NCBI GenBank assembly: GCA_955652155.1
Contig: CATPAT010000063.1
Coordinates: forward strand, 1-11,720
Source of the DNA: an uncultured Chthoniobacterales bacterium
Lineage (GTDB): Bacteria; Verrucomicrobiota; Verrucomicrobiia; Chthoniobacterales; UBA10450
Direction: 5' to 3'
Length of the DNA stretch: 11,720 nucleotides
The notes beneath the pieces were generated by a model. That model made no database searches. It was not told where the DNA came from and was given only the letters and a program-made list of their open reading frames with translations. Below, piece by piece: positions 1 to 7,014 of this stretch; within the stretch, counting starts at the first letter, position 1, and every line of letters starts with the position of its first letter. The translations under genes were made by a program, and so were the position numbers.

Positions 1-522
1 AGTGACTACCCGGCCGTCCGCCAAAACAATTTCGGTCGAAAGAACATGATCGGCAGTCGTGCCGTAAACCGGAACGCGCGCACCGGAAGAATTATTTGCG
101 ATCATGCCGCCGATGGTGGCGCGCGAGCTGGTCGCGACGTCGGGGCCGAAACAAAATCCGTGCGGATTGAGAAACGCATTCAGCTGATCGAGCACCACAC
201 CGGCGCCGACGCGGACGCTGCGATTGTCGATGTTGAGATCGTCGATCCTGCGATTGTGGCGCGAGAAATCTACGATCAGTCCTTCGCCAACCGCGTTCCC
301 GACCAGGCTTGTGCCGGCGCCGCGCGGTGTGACGGAAATGTTATCCTCGGCGGCGGCTTTGATAACGGCGCTCGCTTCTTGCGCGCTGGTTGGGAAGGCG
401 ACACCGAGGGGCTCGATTTGGTAAATCGAAGCGTCGGTTGCGTAAAGCTGGCGGATAAGATTGTCGAAGCGCACATCGCAGCCGGAAGCGCGGATCCTTT
501 CTTGAGCGGCGGCACTGGTCAC
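1..522 (-). CDS. FAD-linked oxidase, GlcD/YdiJ type (N-terminal part, runs off left edge)
   Basis: The minus strand reads open for 174 codons from a GTG at 522 to the window edge, with no stop, so the C-terminal part is missing. The translation has the FAD-binding PCMH-type fold: YATDASIYQIEPLGVAFP at about 27-44, the FAD pyrophosphate loop PRGAGTSLVGN at 67-76, GPDVATSSRATIGGMIANN at 127-144, and YGTTADHV at 153-160. These are hallmarks of flavin 2-hydroxyacid oxidoreductases such as glycolate oxidase GlcD, D-lactate dehydrogenases and the YdiJ flavin plus Fe-S fusions. The short N-terminus before YATDAS resembles the long YdiJ-like fusions (near 1000 residues in the family), but the Fe-S half would lie outside. 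The likely role is oxidation of a 2-hydroxyacid with electrons passed to the respiratory chain. The GTG has no clear ribosome binding site, and an in-frame TTG at 570 is an alternative start. The family is certain; the substrate is unknown. Confidence 0.9.
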   Translation of the reverse strand, partial: MTSAAAQERIRASGCDVRFDNLIRQLYATDASIYQIEPLGVAFPTSAQEASAVIKAAAEDNISVTPRGAGTSLVGNAVGEGLIVDFSRHNRRIDDLNIDNRSVRVGAGVVLDQLNAFLNPHGFCFGPDVATSSRATIGGMIANNSSGARVPVYGTTADHVLSTEIVLADGRVVT

Positions 523-570
523 TAGGGCTAATTTACCACAAGAAACGATGGCCTGAGAAGGCGATGGCAA

Positions 571-963
571 ATGAAATGCTATGATTTTCGCCCGGCGGTG
601 AGCATTACGCTGAAAAGCAAAATTCGTTACAACGGGCAAGAATATTCCAGCCCGGCAGAATTGCCGCCTGAGGTCCGCGCGGCTTACGAAAAAGCGGTCC
701 GAGGGCGGACTGCCGGTTACGACGGCGCGGTGAAGAAAAAATTTTTGTTCAACGGTAAGACGTTCGCGAATGAAGAGGCGATGCCGGCGGACGTTCGAAA
801 GCTGTGCGACGACGTGATGAGCGTGATCGAGAACAACGGCGAGGTGACACTTCCAATTTTGGAAAAATCCGAGCCGCTTCTAACCAAGCGAGAAATGGCG
901 GTCGTCGCCGTGTTTGCCGGCGGAATCGTTGCCCTAATTCTGGCGCGGGTGGCAATGGGCTAG
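571..963 (+). CDS. Small hypothetical protein with internal duplication and C-terminal membrane helix
   Basis: 130 residues; I do not recognise a named family. A motif occurs twice with a period of exactly 40 residues: 17-43 (KIRYNGQEYSSPAELPPEVR...) and 57-83 (KFLFNGKTFANEEAMPADVR...). Each copy is a basic residue, an aromatic-NG beta hairpin, an acidic stretch, then P-x-[ED]-V-R and a helix. Residues 107-129 form one hydrophobic helix ending at the C-terminus, so the product looks tail-anchored with the duplicated part in the cytoplasm. GAGAAGG at 555-561 lies 9 bases before the ATG and supports this start. An ATG at 564 is in another frame and stops at once. The gene is divergent from the flavin oxidase and convergent with dinB. 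Function is unknown; the paired motif suggests protein binding or dimerisation, which is inference only. Confidence 0.75.
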   Translation: MKCYDFRPAVSITLKSKIRYNGQEYSSPAELPPEVRAAYEKAVRGRTAGYDGAVKKKFLFNGKTFANEEAMPADVRKLCDDVMSVIENNGEVTLPILEKSEPLLTKREMAVVAVFAGGIVALILARVAMG

Positions 964-1029
964 ACCGGCCGCCTTCGGTCCGAGCCGGACTCGCATTAAA
1001 GCTACGGCGTGCCAGGGCGCCTTTGCCCT
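963..1029. other. Hairpins in the gap between convergent genes (possible weak bidirectional terminator)
   Basis: The 64-bp gap between the small membrane protein and the dinB stop holds two short GC-rich inverted repeats. GACCG at 963-967 pairs with CGGTC at 976-980. AGGGC at 1014-1018 pairs with GCCCT at 1025-1029, with a six-base loop. The second overlaps the dinB stop codon. Neither is followed by a T tract on either strand, so they are not typical intrinsic terminators. Placement between converging genes is the main support. Confidence 0.25.
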
Positions 1030-2104
1030 ATAACAAGGCCATCTGCAGTTCAGCTGCAGGAGTTTCGGCGAAACGCACCCCAACTCCGATCAGACGTACT
1101 TTTTTGCCGGTCCGCGCAAAAGCTTCCGCCAGCAAAGTGCGGAATCCAGCGAGAGAGGGCTCCAAACCGGCGCGTTCGGCCGTGGTCCGGCTGAAATCGG
1201 CAAATTTCAGTTTCACGAAAATCTTGCTCACACGCCGACTGGTTTCTTTTTGGGCCAGATCGGCCATGAGCTCCTGAAAAAGTTCGGCCAGGCGCTCGTC
1301 GCATTGTTCCAGCGTCTCGAGATCGCTCGGAAAAGTCTCTTCGGTGCTGAGCGATTTCCGCGGCCGGTCCGGTTCGACCGGTCGATCGTCAATTCCGCGA
1401 CACAGATCGAAGAGTTCACTCCCAAATTTGCCAAAAAGATCGACCAGATCCGGACGTGAGAAACGCTGAAGCTCTCCGCACGTTTTCACGCCCAGCTCCT
1501 CCAATCTCCGTTCGGTTTTTTCGCCGATCCCCCAGATCTCGCGCACAGGTAAATCTTGCATGAATCCCGGGACTTCCGCCGCGGTCACTTCCAACTGCCC
1601 GTTCGGTTTTCGCATCGCGCTGGCGATTTTTGCGATCAACTTGTTTGGCCCGATGCCGGCCGACGAAGTCAGGTTCGTCTTTTGAAAAATTAAATCGCGA
1701 ATCACCTGGGCAACCGGTCCGGGCGCTCCCGGATGCGCGGTCACGTCGAGATAAGCTTCATCGAGCGAAAGTGGCTCTACCAATGGACTGAAGCGGTGCA
1801 GGATTTCCCGGACGACGACGGCTTCGCGCCGATAAACATCGAAGCGCGTGGGCAACACGATTAGACTCGGACAACGCTGCAGCGCCATAAAGGTCGGCAT
1901 GGCCGAGTGCACGCCGAATTTGCGCGCTTCGTAATTGCATGTGGTCAGGACGCCGCGCCGATCGCGCGCGCCACCGACCCCAACCGGTTTTCCACGCAAA
2001 GCCGGCCGGTCGCGCACTTCGATCGCCGCGTAAAAGCAGTCCATGTCGAGATGAATGATCGCGCGGGGTCTGGCATCCGTGGTCACGCGGCAATGTAGCT
2101 TCAA
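1028..2104 (-). CDS. dinB: DNA polymerase IV (Y-family translesion polymerase)
   Basis: Up to 358 residues, about the length of E. coli Pol IV (351). It is an error-prone polymerase that copies past damaged template bases. The palm carries HLDMDCFYAAIE at 18-29, with metal ligands D20 and D22 and the steric-gate tyrosine Y25. SLDEAYLD at 113-120 supplies catalytic D115 and E116. A helix-hairpin-helix follows (IWGIGEKTERRLEELGV, about 190-206), then the little-finger domain. The last five residues, QMALL, resemble a QLxLF-type sliding-clamp binding motif at the expected place. The longest start is TTG at 2104, just after an in-frame TGA; GTG at 2086 gives the more usual N-terminus (six residues shorter), and neither has a clear ribosome binding site. 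No SOS-box was recognised upstream. All catalytic residues are present, so it should be active. Confidence 0.96.
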   Translation of the reverse strand: MKLHCRVTTDARPRAIIHLDMDCFYAAIEVRDRPALRGKPVGVGGARDRRGVLTTCNYEARKFGVHSAMPTFMALQRCPSLIVLPTRFDVYRREAVVVREILHRFSPLVEPLSLDEAYLDVTAHPGAPGPVAQVIRDLIFQKTNLTSSAGIGPNKLIAKIASAMRKPNGQLEVTAAEVPGFMQDLPVREIWGIGEKTERRLEELGVKTCGELQRFSRPDLVDLFGKFGSELFDLCRGIDDRPVEPDRPRKSLSTEETFPSDLETLEQCDERLAELFQELMADLAQKETSRRVSKIFVKLKFADFSRTTAERAGLEPSLAGFRTLLAEAFARTGKKVRLIGVGVRFAETPAAELQMALL

Positions 2105-2142
2105 AACATGGCAATCTCATGTGGGCTGCCCTCAGGTTTGGA

Positions 2143-2171
2143 TTGACGTGAAAAATTGGAATCGCTAAAAG
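2143..2171 (+). promoter_or_regulatory. Candidate sigma-70-type promoter for the proline-rich membrane protein
   Basis: TTGACG at 2143-2148 matches five of six bases of a -35 box. TAAAAG at 2166-2171 matches four of six bases of a -10 box. The spacer is exactly 17 bases. It lies in the 89-bp gap between divergent dinB and the plus-strand gene, so transcription would begin near 2178, shortly before the ATG at 2194. No equally good promoter was seen for dinB on the other strand. Confidence 0.45.
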
Positions 2172-2193
2172 ATTTGGCTCCCACCTGCAGGCC

Positions 2194-2991
2194 ATGTCTC
2201 TCATCCCGAGCGAATCGTACAGTTTTCCCGATCATTTCACGCGTACGGTTGTTCCTTCACGCAAACCGAAGAACGAGGAGCCCGAACCGGTTCCGCTCGA
2301 GACAAGGCGAAAAAAGTCTGCTGTTGTGGCGCCGAATCCGGTGCTGCGTCGAGCAAGCGCACCACCGCCGCGGATTCCAGACGCACCAATGAGGAAAATG
2401 CCGCTTCCGCCAACTTTGAAACCAAAAGTTCGCTGGAACACGCGCCCGCCGGCAGTGGATCATCCTGCACCGACTCCAGAAAACGGCACTGCGTCTGTGG
2501 CGCCAATTACGGCGTCGCGAAACGTAATTCCAATGAATTCGACCAGAATTGCGCGTTCGCCGCGCGTGATGCCACCGCCTCAAGCGAGCGTGGTTCAGAA
2601 TTTCGCTCCGGGGCGGCTGCCCGAACCGATTGCGCCGGCGCAGATGCAATCGGTGCCGGCAAAGCCGCGCCCGGTCGCAGCTTCCAAGCCGCAAGCAGAC
2701 TTTTTCGCGATGCTTGCGCAAACCCGCGAGATCGCGATGCTTGCGCAAACCCGCGAGACCGCTTTGTCGAACCAGCGGCAGAAGATGAAATTCCGTCGAT
2801 TCATTGTTTGCGAATGCGCGGCCTTGGGCGCCTTGCTGCCACTCGCGATTGTTGGATTATCGTATCATCCCACTAATGCCGCTGTGGTTTGGATCATAAA
2901 TATTTCTGCGGTTGCTTCGGCGGTTACCGCTGCCCTGATTCCAATCATCTTTTACGCGTTCACGCCAACGCTGCCCGAAATCGAGCGCTAG
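2194..2991 (+). CDS. Proline-rich hypothetical membrane protein
   Basis: 265 residues; family not recognised. Residues 1-165 are a low-complexity, basic, Pro/Ala/Arg-rich segment that is probably disordered, with no signal peptide. Residues 166-200 include the tandem MLAQTRE repeat and a charged helical stretch. Two hydrophobic helices follow, about 208-226 (CECAALGALLPLAIVGLSY) and 231-255, joined by a short loop containing HPTNAA, with a short tail. Such a hairpin would put both termini in the cytoplasm. Similar layouts occur in proteins that tether a flexible domain to the inner membrane, but no enzymatic motif is visible. A promoter-like sequence lies upstream, but the ATG has only a weak CAGG-type ribosome binding site. 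Base composition fits its neighbours and the protein carries domain-like ends, so I think it is a real gene. Confidence 0.7.
   Translation: MSLIPSESYSFPDHFTRTVVPSRKPKNEEPEPVPLETRRKKSAVVAPNPVLRRASAPPPRIPDAPMRKMPLPPTLKPKVRWNTRPPAVDHPAPTPENGTASVAPITASRNVIPMNSTRIARSPRVMPPPQASVVQNFAPGRLPEPIAPAQMQSVPAKPRPVAASKPQADFFAMLAQTREIAMLAQTRETALSNQRQKMKFRRFIVCECAALGALLPLAIVGLSYHPTNAAVVWIINISAVASAVTAALIPIIFYAFTPTLPEIER
2705..2758 (+). repeat. Perfect 27-bp tandem duplication inside the proline-rich gene
   Basis: The 27 bases at 2705-2731 are repeated without change at 2732-2758. The unit is nine codons, so the frame is kept and the protein reads AMLAQTRE twice. Base identity at third codon positions indicates a recent duplication. 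The unit lies just before the first membrane helix. Confidence 0.95.
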
Positions 2992-3075
2992 CCACTCGGC
3001 GCCGCTCTCGCAAGATCGATCTCTAACCGGCAGGATTGCCTTTTCGCGGAATTTACGCGATGACGGTGAGCGAAT

Positions 3076-3768
3076 ATGAAGCAGGCGGTAACGCGAGTCT
3101 TCATGGTGCGCCATGGCGCGACCGTATTGAGCGCTGAAGATCGCTTTGCCGGCGCGACGGATGTGGCGCTGTCCGACGAAGGCCGCGAGCAAACCCGCCG
3201 CCTGGCCGATCGTCTCAGTCACGAAAAAATCATGGCTATCTATGCGTCGCCCTTGGGCCGCACCGTTGAAACGGCAAGCATCCTGGCGGCGCCGCACAAA
3301 CTCGAGGTTCAGACGCGTGACGGGTTTCGTGAGATTAACCACGGACGCTGGGAGCAAATGACGCGGCGCGAAGTGGAAGAGAAATTTCCCGAAGAAGCGG
3401 CGGAGTGGGAAAAGGACCCGTACACTTTTGCGCCGCTCGGCGGCGAAAGTGGTTTGGCGGTGACCGCTCGCGCATTGCCGGCGTTGATCGAGCTCGTTCG
3501 AATTCACCCGGGCGAAAATATTCTGGTGGTGTCGCACAAAGCGACCATTCGGCTGCTACTGAGCTCGCTCCTCGGGTTTGATCCGCGCCGTTATCGCGAC
3601 AATCTCGATCAGAAACCGGCTGCACTGAACATTGTCGATTTTCGCGATGCCACTCGCGCGCGGTTAACTTTATTCAACGACACTTCGCATTACGACAAAA
3701 CGGGAAGTGCCATCCCGGAGATCCCGCAGTCGCGTTTGTCGAAATGGTGGAACGCGCGCGGCGCGTAG
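3076..3768 (+). CDS. Histidine phosphatase family protein (phosphoglycerate mutase-like)
   Basis: 230 residues. Members of this superfamily (GpmB, CobC/alpha-ribazole phosphatase and broad phosphatases) move or remove phosphate through a phosphohistidine. The nucleophile motif VRHG is at 11-14 with H13. R62 in SPLGRTVETA, E86 in FREINHGRW and the second histidine H154 in VVSHKATIR complete the catalytic set, so it should be active. The E-I-N-H-G-R-W signature and GES (123-125) fit the CobC/GpmB-like branch, which is more often phosphatase than mutase. A C-terminal extension (about 205-230) goes beyond the core. No signal peptide, so cytosolic. GGTGAG at 3065-3070 supports the ATG. It lies 84 bp after the proline-rich gene on the same strand and may be cotranscribed with it. 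It ends 14 bp from the convergent sulfatase. The substrate cannot be assigned. Confidence 0.9.
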   Translation: MKQAVTRVFMVRHGATVLSAEDRFAGATDVALSDEGREQTRRLADRLSHEKIMAIYASPLGRTVETASILAAPHKLEVQTRDGFREINHGRWEQMTRREVEEKFPEEAAEWEKDPYTFAPLGGESGLAVTARALPALIELVRIHPGENILVVSHKATIRLLLSSLLGFDPRRYRDNLDQKPAALNIVDFRDATRARLTLFNDTSHYDKTGSAIPEIPQSRLSKWWNARGA

Positions 3769-3782
3769 CGCATTCGATAGGC

Positions 3783-5159
3783 TCACACGTTCTCTGTTTG
3801 CTTTCTTCGGTCGAGAAGCTTGCTCGTAAGTTTCGCGATTACTGCTTCGGACTGTTTCTGACCGATCAGGTCGTCCATTTCCTGAGGATCTTTCTTAATG
3901 TCGAACAATCGATATGGTTCGCCAGCTCGATTCAGCATCAGTTTCCAGTCGCGATCGAGATACATCATTTCGAGCGCGAATTCTGAAATGGCAAACTGCC
4001 GGCGCTCGATGTTTGGATCTTGAAGGAGGGGAGTCAATGATTGCGCGAAGTGGGTATAATTGATTTTGGCCCCGGCGAAGTCGGCCAACGTCGGGCCCGC
4101 GTCAAACAATTCGACTGGAGATTCGATTATTTTTCCAGCGAGCGACGATCCTTTCAGTTCCGGGATTCGCACGATCAGCGGAATGCGCACCGCGGGATTC
4201 AAAAAATTCGATTTATGGATCAAATCGTAATCGCCGTTCATCTCCCCGTGGTCGGAAGTGAACAAGATGATCGTCCGGTCCCATTCTCCTCGGGTTTCAA
4301 TTTCCTTGAGAACTTGTCCGATCTGATCGTCGATCAAGGTCACTTTTCCTGCGTAACTGGCGCGCAGCTCCCGGGCATTGCCGATCCTGCCTGGCGATTC
4401 AGCGAACTTTTGATCCAGTTCTCCCTTGGGGCCGTGATCTCGAACTCGAGGTCGTTTGACCGGTTCCGGCATGTCGTCCGGGCGGTAGATGCTGGCGTAA
4501 GGCTCGGGTGTGTCCCACGGTTCGTGCGGTCCGGCGAAACTGACCCAGCAGAACCACGGTTGCGGTCGTTTGTAATTGCGAAGGTAATTTTTCGCCTGCC
4601 GGCCGACATAGACATCGTAATACTCCGCCAACGGAAGGGGCGACGGCCGAACCAGCGTCTTATTTTTTCCAGCGCGTTCATTGATATCTTTCCGAAACGC
4701 CTCGAGCAGGCCTAACGACTCCCAACGTGCCGTCATATGACAAATGGTGTCGACGCTGGCGCGCGGTCCCCTGATTTCGTCGACATCGTCAAGGCCGTAA
4801 GAATTCAGAACGTGCTCAAACTTGCGGATGTCCGGCCCGCGCCGATGCAAGGCTGCTTTTCCGAACAAGCTCGTTCGGTAGCCGGCATTGCGGATTGCAG
4901 CCATCCAAGTCGGGGTTCCTTCCGGCAATTCGAATGGGCAATTATCCCAGACATCGGTGTTATGAGGATAACGCCCGGTCGCGAGTGAGACCCGTGCTGG
5001 AAGGCAGACCGGCGAATTGGTTACGCAATTCCAAAATCGAACGCCCTCGTGCGCGATCCGATCGATATTCGGAGTTTTGACCCAGTTTCCGGTGCAGCCG
5101 AGCGCGTCGGCCCGAAGCTGGTCGCACATGATAAATAAGATGTTGGGCTTAGTCTTCAT
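3783..5159 (-). CDS. S1-family sulfatase (CxPxR, formylglycine-dependent), no signal peptide
   Basis: 458 residues with the alkaline-phosphatase-like sulfatase fold. The N-terminal strand NILFIMCDQLRAD carries metal ligand D13. NSPVCLPARVSLATGR holds the CxPxR signature, with C52 to be oxidised to formylglycine. FGKAALH supplies K101 and H105, GPHEPWD supplies H212, and TSDHGEMNGD supplies D303 and H304; K316 lies in LIHKSNF. The family hydrolyses sulfate esters. The protein starts directly with MKTKPNILFIM and has no signal peptide or lipobox, so it appears cytosolic like choline-sulfatase BetC, which its MCDQL and FGK...GPD blocks resemble. Its ATG overlaps the stop of the upstream sulfotransferase by four bases (ATGA, 5156-5159), suggesting translational coupling. 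It is last in the operon. The family is certain; the substrate is unknown. No maturation enzyme gene is in the window. Confidence 0.95.
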   Translation of the reverse strand: MKTKPNILFIMCDQLRADALGCTGNWVKTPNIDRIAHEGVRFWNCVTNSPVCLPARVSLATGRYPHNTDVWDNCPFELPEGTPTWMAAIRNAGYRTSLFGKAALHRRGPDIRKFEHVLNSYGLDDVDEIRGPRASVDTICHMTARWESLGLLEAFRKDINERAGKNKTLVRPSPLPLAEYYDVYVGRQAKNYLRNYKRPQPWFCWVSFAGPHEPWDTPEPYASIYRPDDMPEPVKRPRVRDHGPKGELDQKFAESPGRIGNARELRASYAGKVTLIDDQIGQVLKEIETRGEWDRTIILFTSDHGEMNGDYDLIHKSNFLNPAVRIPLIVRIPELKGSSLAGKIIESPVELFDAGPTLADFAGAKINYTHFAQSLTPLLQDPNIERRQFAISEFALEMMYLDRDWKLMLNRAGEPYRLFDIKKDPQEMDDLIGQKQSEAVIAKLTSKLLDRRKQTENV

Positions 5160-6229
5160 CGACCGGCGCCTGATTTGAAAAGCGACCGGAAACGGTCACG
5201 CCAATTGCGCCGCGCGTAAATAGCGTCCGCCAATTTTCGAAAAGAAAGATAGGATTGAGACGCGTAAAGCTGGTGCAGATCGCAGTAAGAGCCCGACTCG
5301 GTACTGATATCCAATCGCAGCGGTGATGCAGTTTCCGGGCGCCCGAATGCTGCCATCAACCGATCGTTGGATGCTTCGAAGCGATTGCGCAGTCGCGCGA
5401 GATCTGCGTTGCTCAGAAGACTGCGAGTTTCGTGAAGCCCGAGACGCCGCGAAGCTTTTTCACTCGCCGCTCGGCGACGCAGAAAATCCGAGTAATCAAT
5501 TGGAGTTTTCAGATCTAGCAGATACGCCAGCTCGTAAACATTGAGCGACACCTGAGCGCGGTCGATGTCGATCAAATCGGGAATGGGTTCAAGTCCGGCA
5601 GCAGCAATGAAAGTACCGAACACATCGGAGGCGGCTTCATCATAGAACACGATCTTGCAATTTCCGAAAGCAGCGCGCCACGCCTCGAAATGAGCGAACC
5701 AATCGGGACGGCACAACCGTTCGCCGTCCGTGTCGCAAAGACGGGCGACGAATGTGCTGATGTCTTCGTGGATCTCGTTCACCTTCACCATCTGATTGAA
5801 GTAGGAATCGATCCAACGATCTTGTCGCCGCACAAAAAGGACAACCACGCACGGCACAGTTTTCGGGAGCAGATCGCGAAGCCGGCGCGCGTGATTCGGT
5901 CGAAAATTCTCGGCTGAGAGCACGACTGATTCCGAATCCGGCCGCCAATCTTGGAGGAGTTCGGTCACAAGCCGGGCCGGGTCCAGCGCGCCGACATCGA
6001 TTTTCGGGAAAGCCCGCTGGAACGTGAGCGACGGCCGTCGACTCAACGCTGTCGCCAAGAGTTTCGCGTTGCCCGCTATTTCGGCGACAACAGGAAGGAC
6101 GGGCAAGTAAATACCGTGTTTTCGCAGATGGCTCGGGTCAACTCGGAGCCGGCGTTGAAGATAAGTCGAGGCCGTCTTGGGAGCGCCGACGTGAAGAACA
6201 ATCCGCGGACTGTTCGCCGCCGCCATCAC
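5156..6229 (-). CDS. PAPS-dependent sulfotransferase (GAPKTAS type)
   Basis: 357 residues. Sulfotransferases move the sulfuryl group of PAPS to an alcohol or amine, often on a glycan or lipid. The 5'-phosphosulfate loop is HVGAPKTASTYLQRRL at 13-28 with K18, after strand PRIVL. The 3'-phosphate site is the VVVLFVRRQDRWIDSYFNQ block near 145-163, with the usual arginine and serine. The rest is helical and matches the bacterial family that starts with H-[IV]-G-x-P-K-T. No signal peptide or membrane segment, so cytosolic. The start is GTG at 6229, overlapping the TGA of the upstream glycosyltransferase by four bases; the next codon is ATG (6226) and could serve instead. It is the middle gene of a three-gene operon with the glycosyltransferase and the sulfatase. 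The acceptor is unknown, but the neighbour suggests a glycoconjugate. Confidence 0.88.
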   Translation of the reverse strand: MMAAANSPRIVLHVGAPKTASTYLQRRLRVDPSHLRKHGIYLPVLPVVAEIAGNAKLLATALSRRPSLTFQRAFPKIDVGALDPARLVTELLQDWRPDSESVVLSAENFRPNHARRLRDLLPKTVPCVVVLFVRRQDRWIDSYFNQMVKVNEIHEDISTFVARLCDTDGERLCRPDWFAHFEAWRAAFGNCKIVFYDEAASDVFGTFIAAAGLEPIPDLIDIDRAQVSLNVYELAYLLDLKTPIDYSDFLRRRAASEKASRRLGLHETRSLLSNADLARLRNRFEASNDRLMAAFGRPETASPLRLDISTESGSYCDLHQLYASQSYLSFRKLADAIYARRNWRDRFRSLFKSGAGR

Positions 6230-6969
6230 AGCGGGACCTTCACTGCTTTGACCAGTTTGCCCTTCTCGTATCGGTGGAGGTAGCCTTTTTCGAGGGAACC
6301 AGCATTTGGTGGCAACGGCTCATAGGAATGCCAGATCCGAATCGAGCCGCTGATTAACTCGCCGAAGGCTCGATAATTAAAACTTGGAGACAAGGTGTAG
6401 GGATTGAAACCCTGAAGCTCTATCGCCAGCGAAAGATACGTTTGGTCGCTCCAGACTTGGTCGCGATACTTTTTCGCCAAAACCAGGGTCGATTCGAACA
6501 CGGCTTGCACGTCCGGTCGACGCGGTGCACAAAAGATCACTCCCGAATTGTAAATGATTTGGCCTAGTGGTGTGACTCCTTCTTTTAACATGACTTGGCG
6601 GAAGTCCCGAAAATCTTCGAGCGAGTAATGAGGCGCGGGCACCATTGCGATCCCGTGTTTCTCCGCTTTTTCAAATCCGAGTGTTACATCGCCGATCACG
6701 CGCGTATCGGCGTCCAGGAGCAAGGCCGTCTCTATTTGCTCCGGGAGACAAAGGAAGAACTCGGTTTTCCGCGCCTTGCCCGAAAGCTGCGAATCGTGTC
6801 GCACAACTTCTATGCCCGCCGGTAAACCGCCGACATCGGTCGCAGTATCGGTGATCAGGAATATCGGATACGGCGGTAGCTGGCTTTCGCGGATGCAATG
6901 CGTCACCAAATCGATGTATTTGGCGCCCCAACCGAAAAAGATGATCGCGCGGTTGTTCTTCATCGACAT
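6226..6969 (-). CDS. GT8-like glycosyltransferase (nucleotide-diphospho-sugar transferase)
   Basis: Up to 247 residues with a single GT-A domain. The DxD motif is in TALLLDADTRVI (D86, D88) and would bind the metal and nucleotide sugar. YNSGVIFC near 141-148 and WSDQTYLSLAI near 175-185 match the NSG and DQ blocks of GT8 and related retaining glycosyltransferases. A C-terminal IWHSYEP holds a histidine placed like the third metal ligand of that family. No membrane helix is seen. The ATG at 6969 sits right against AGG; the second ATG, at 6963, has CAGG six bases upstream and may be the true start (residue 3). It is first in the minus-strand operon and divergent from the second sulfotransferase. 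The donor sugar and acceptor are not known, and placement in GT8 rather than a sister family is by motif only. Confidence 0.8.
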   Translation of the reverse strand: MSMKNNRAIIFFGWGAKYIDLVTHCIRESQLPPYPIFLITDTATDVGGLPAGIEVVRHDSQLSGKARKTEFFLCLPEQIETALLLDADTRVIGDVTLGFEKAEKHGIAMVPAPHYSLEDFRDFRQVMLKEGVTPLGQIIYNSGVIFCAPRRPDVQAVFESTLVLAKKYRDQVWSDQTYLSLAIELQGFNPYTLSPSFNYRAFGELISGSIRIWHSYEPLPPNAGSLEKGYLHRYEKGKLVKAVKVPL

Positions 6970-7014
6970 CCTGAAATTGCCGGCAGCGGAGGATATTGCT
7001 CATCAGCGTTCGCC
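6970..7014. promoter_or_regulatory. Short divergent regulatory gap
   Basis: The 45 bp between the glycosyltransferase start and the likely start of the second sulfotransferase must hold both translation leaders and probably both promoters, unless the promoters sit inside coding sequence. It contains CAGG next to the minus-strand ATG codons and GGAGG at 6988-6992, which is 22 bases from the plus-strand ATG and too far to act as its ribosome binding site. No convincing -35/-10 pair was seen. Confidence 0.35.

Noticed and set aside
46..525. Plus-strand frame of 159 codons
   Set aside because: It is antisense to the FAD-binding domain, whose motifs are unmistakable on the minus strand. Its own translation has no fold-like pattern.
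551..562. GCCT-GAGA-AGGC hairpin before the small protein
   Set aside because: The four-base stem with a GNRA-like loop overlaps the ribosome binding site, but it is too short to claim as a regulatory element.
2857..3537. Minus-strand frame of 226 codons opposite the phosphatase
   Set aside because: The plus strand has all histidine phosphatase catalytic residues; this frame has no motif and crosses a gene boundary.
4041..4715. Plus-strand frame of 224 codons opposite the sulfatase
   Set aside because: It is antisense to the conserved C-terminal half of the sulfatase and has no recognisable domain.
6898..7014. N-terminal extension of the second sulfotransferase to ATG 6898
   Set aside because: It would overlap the divergent glycosyltransferase by about 70 bases, and the fold begins only after ATG 7015.
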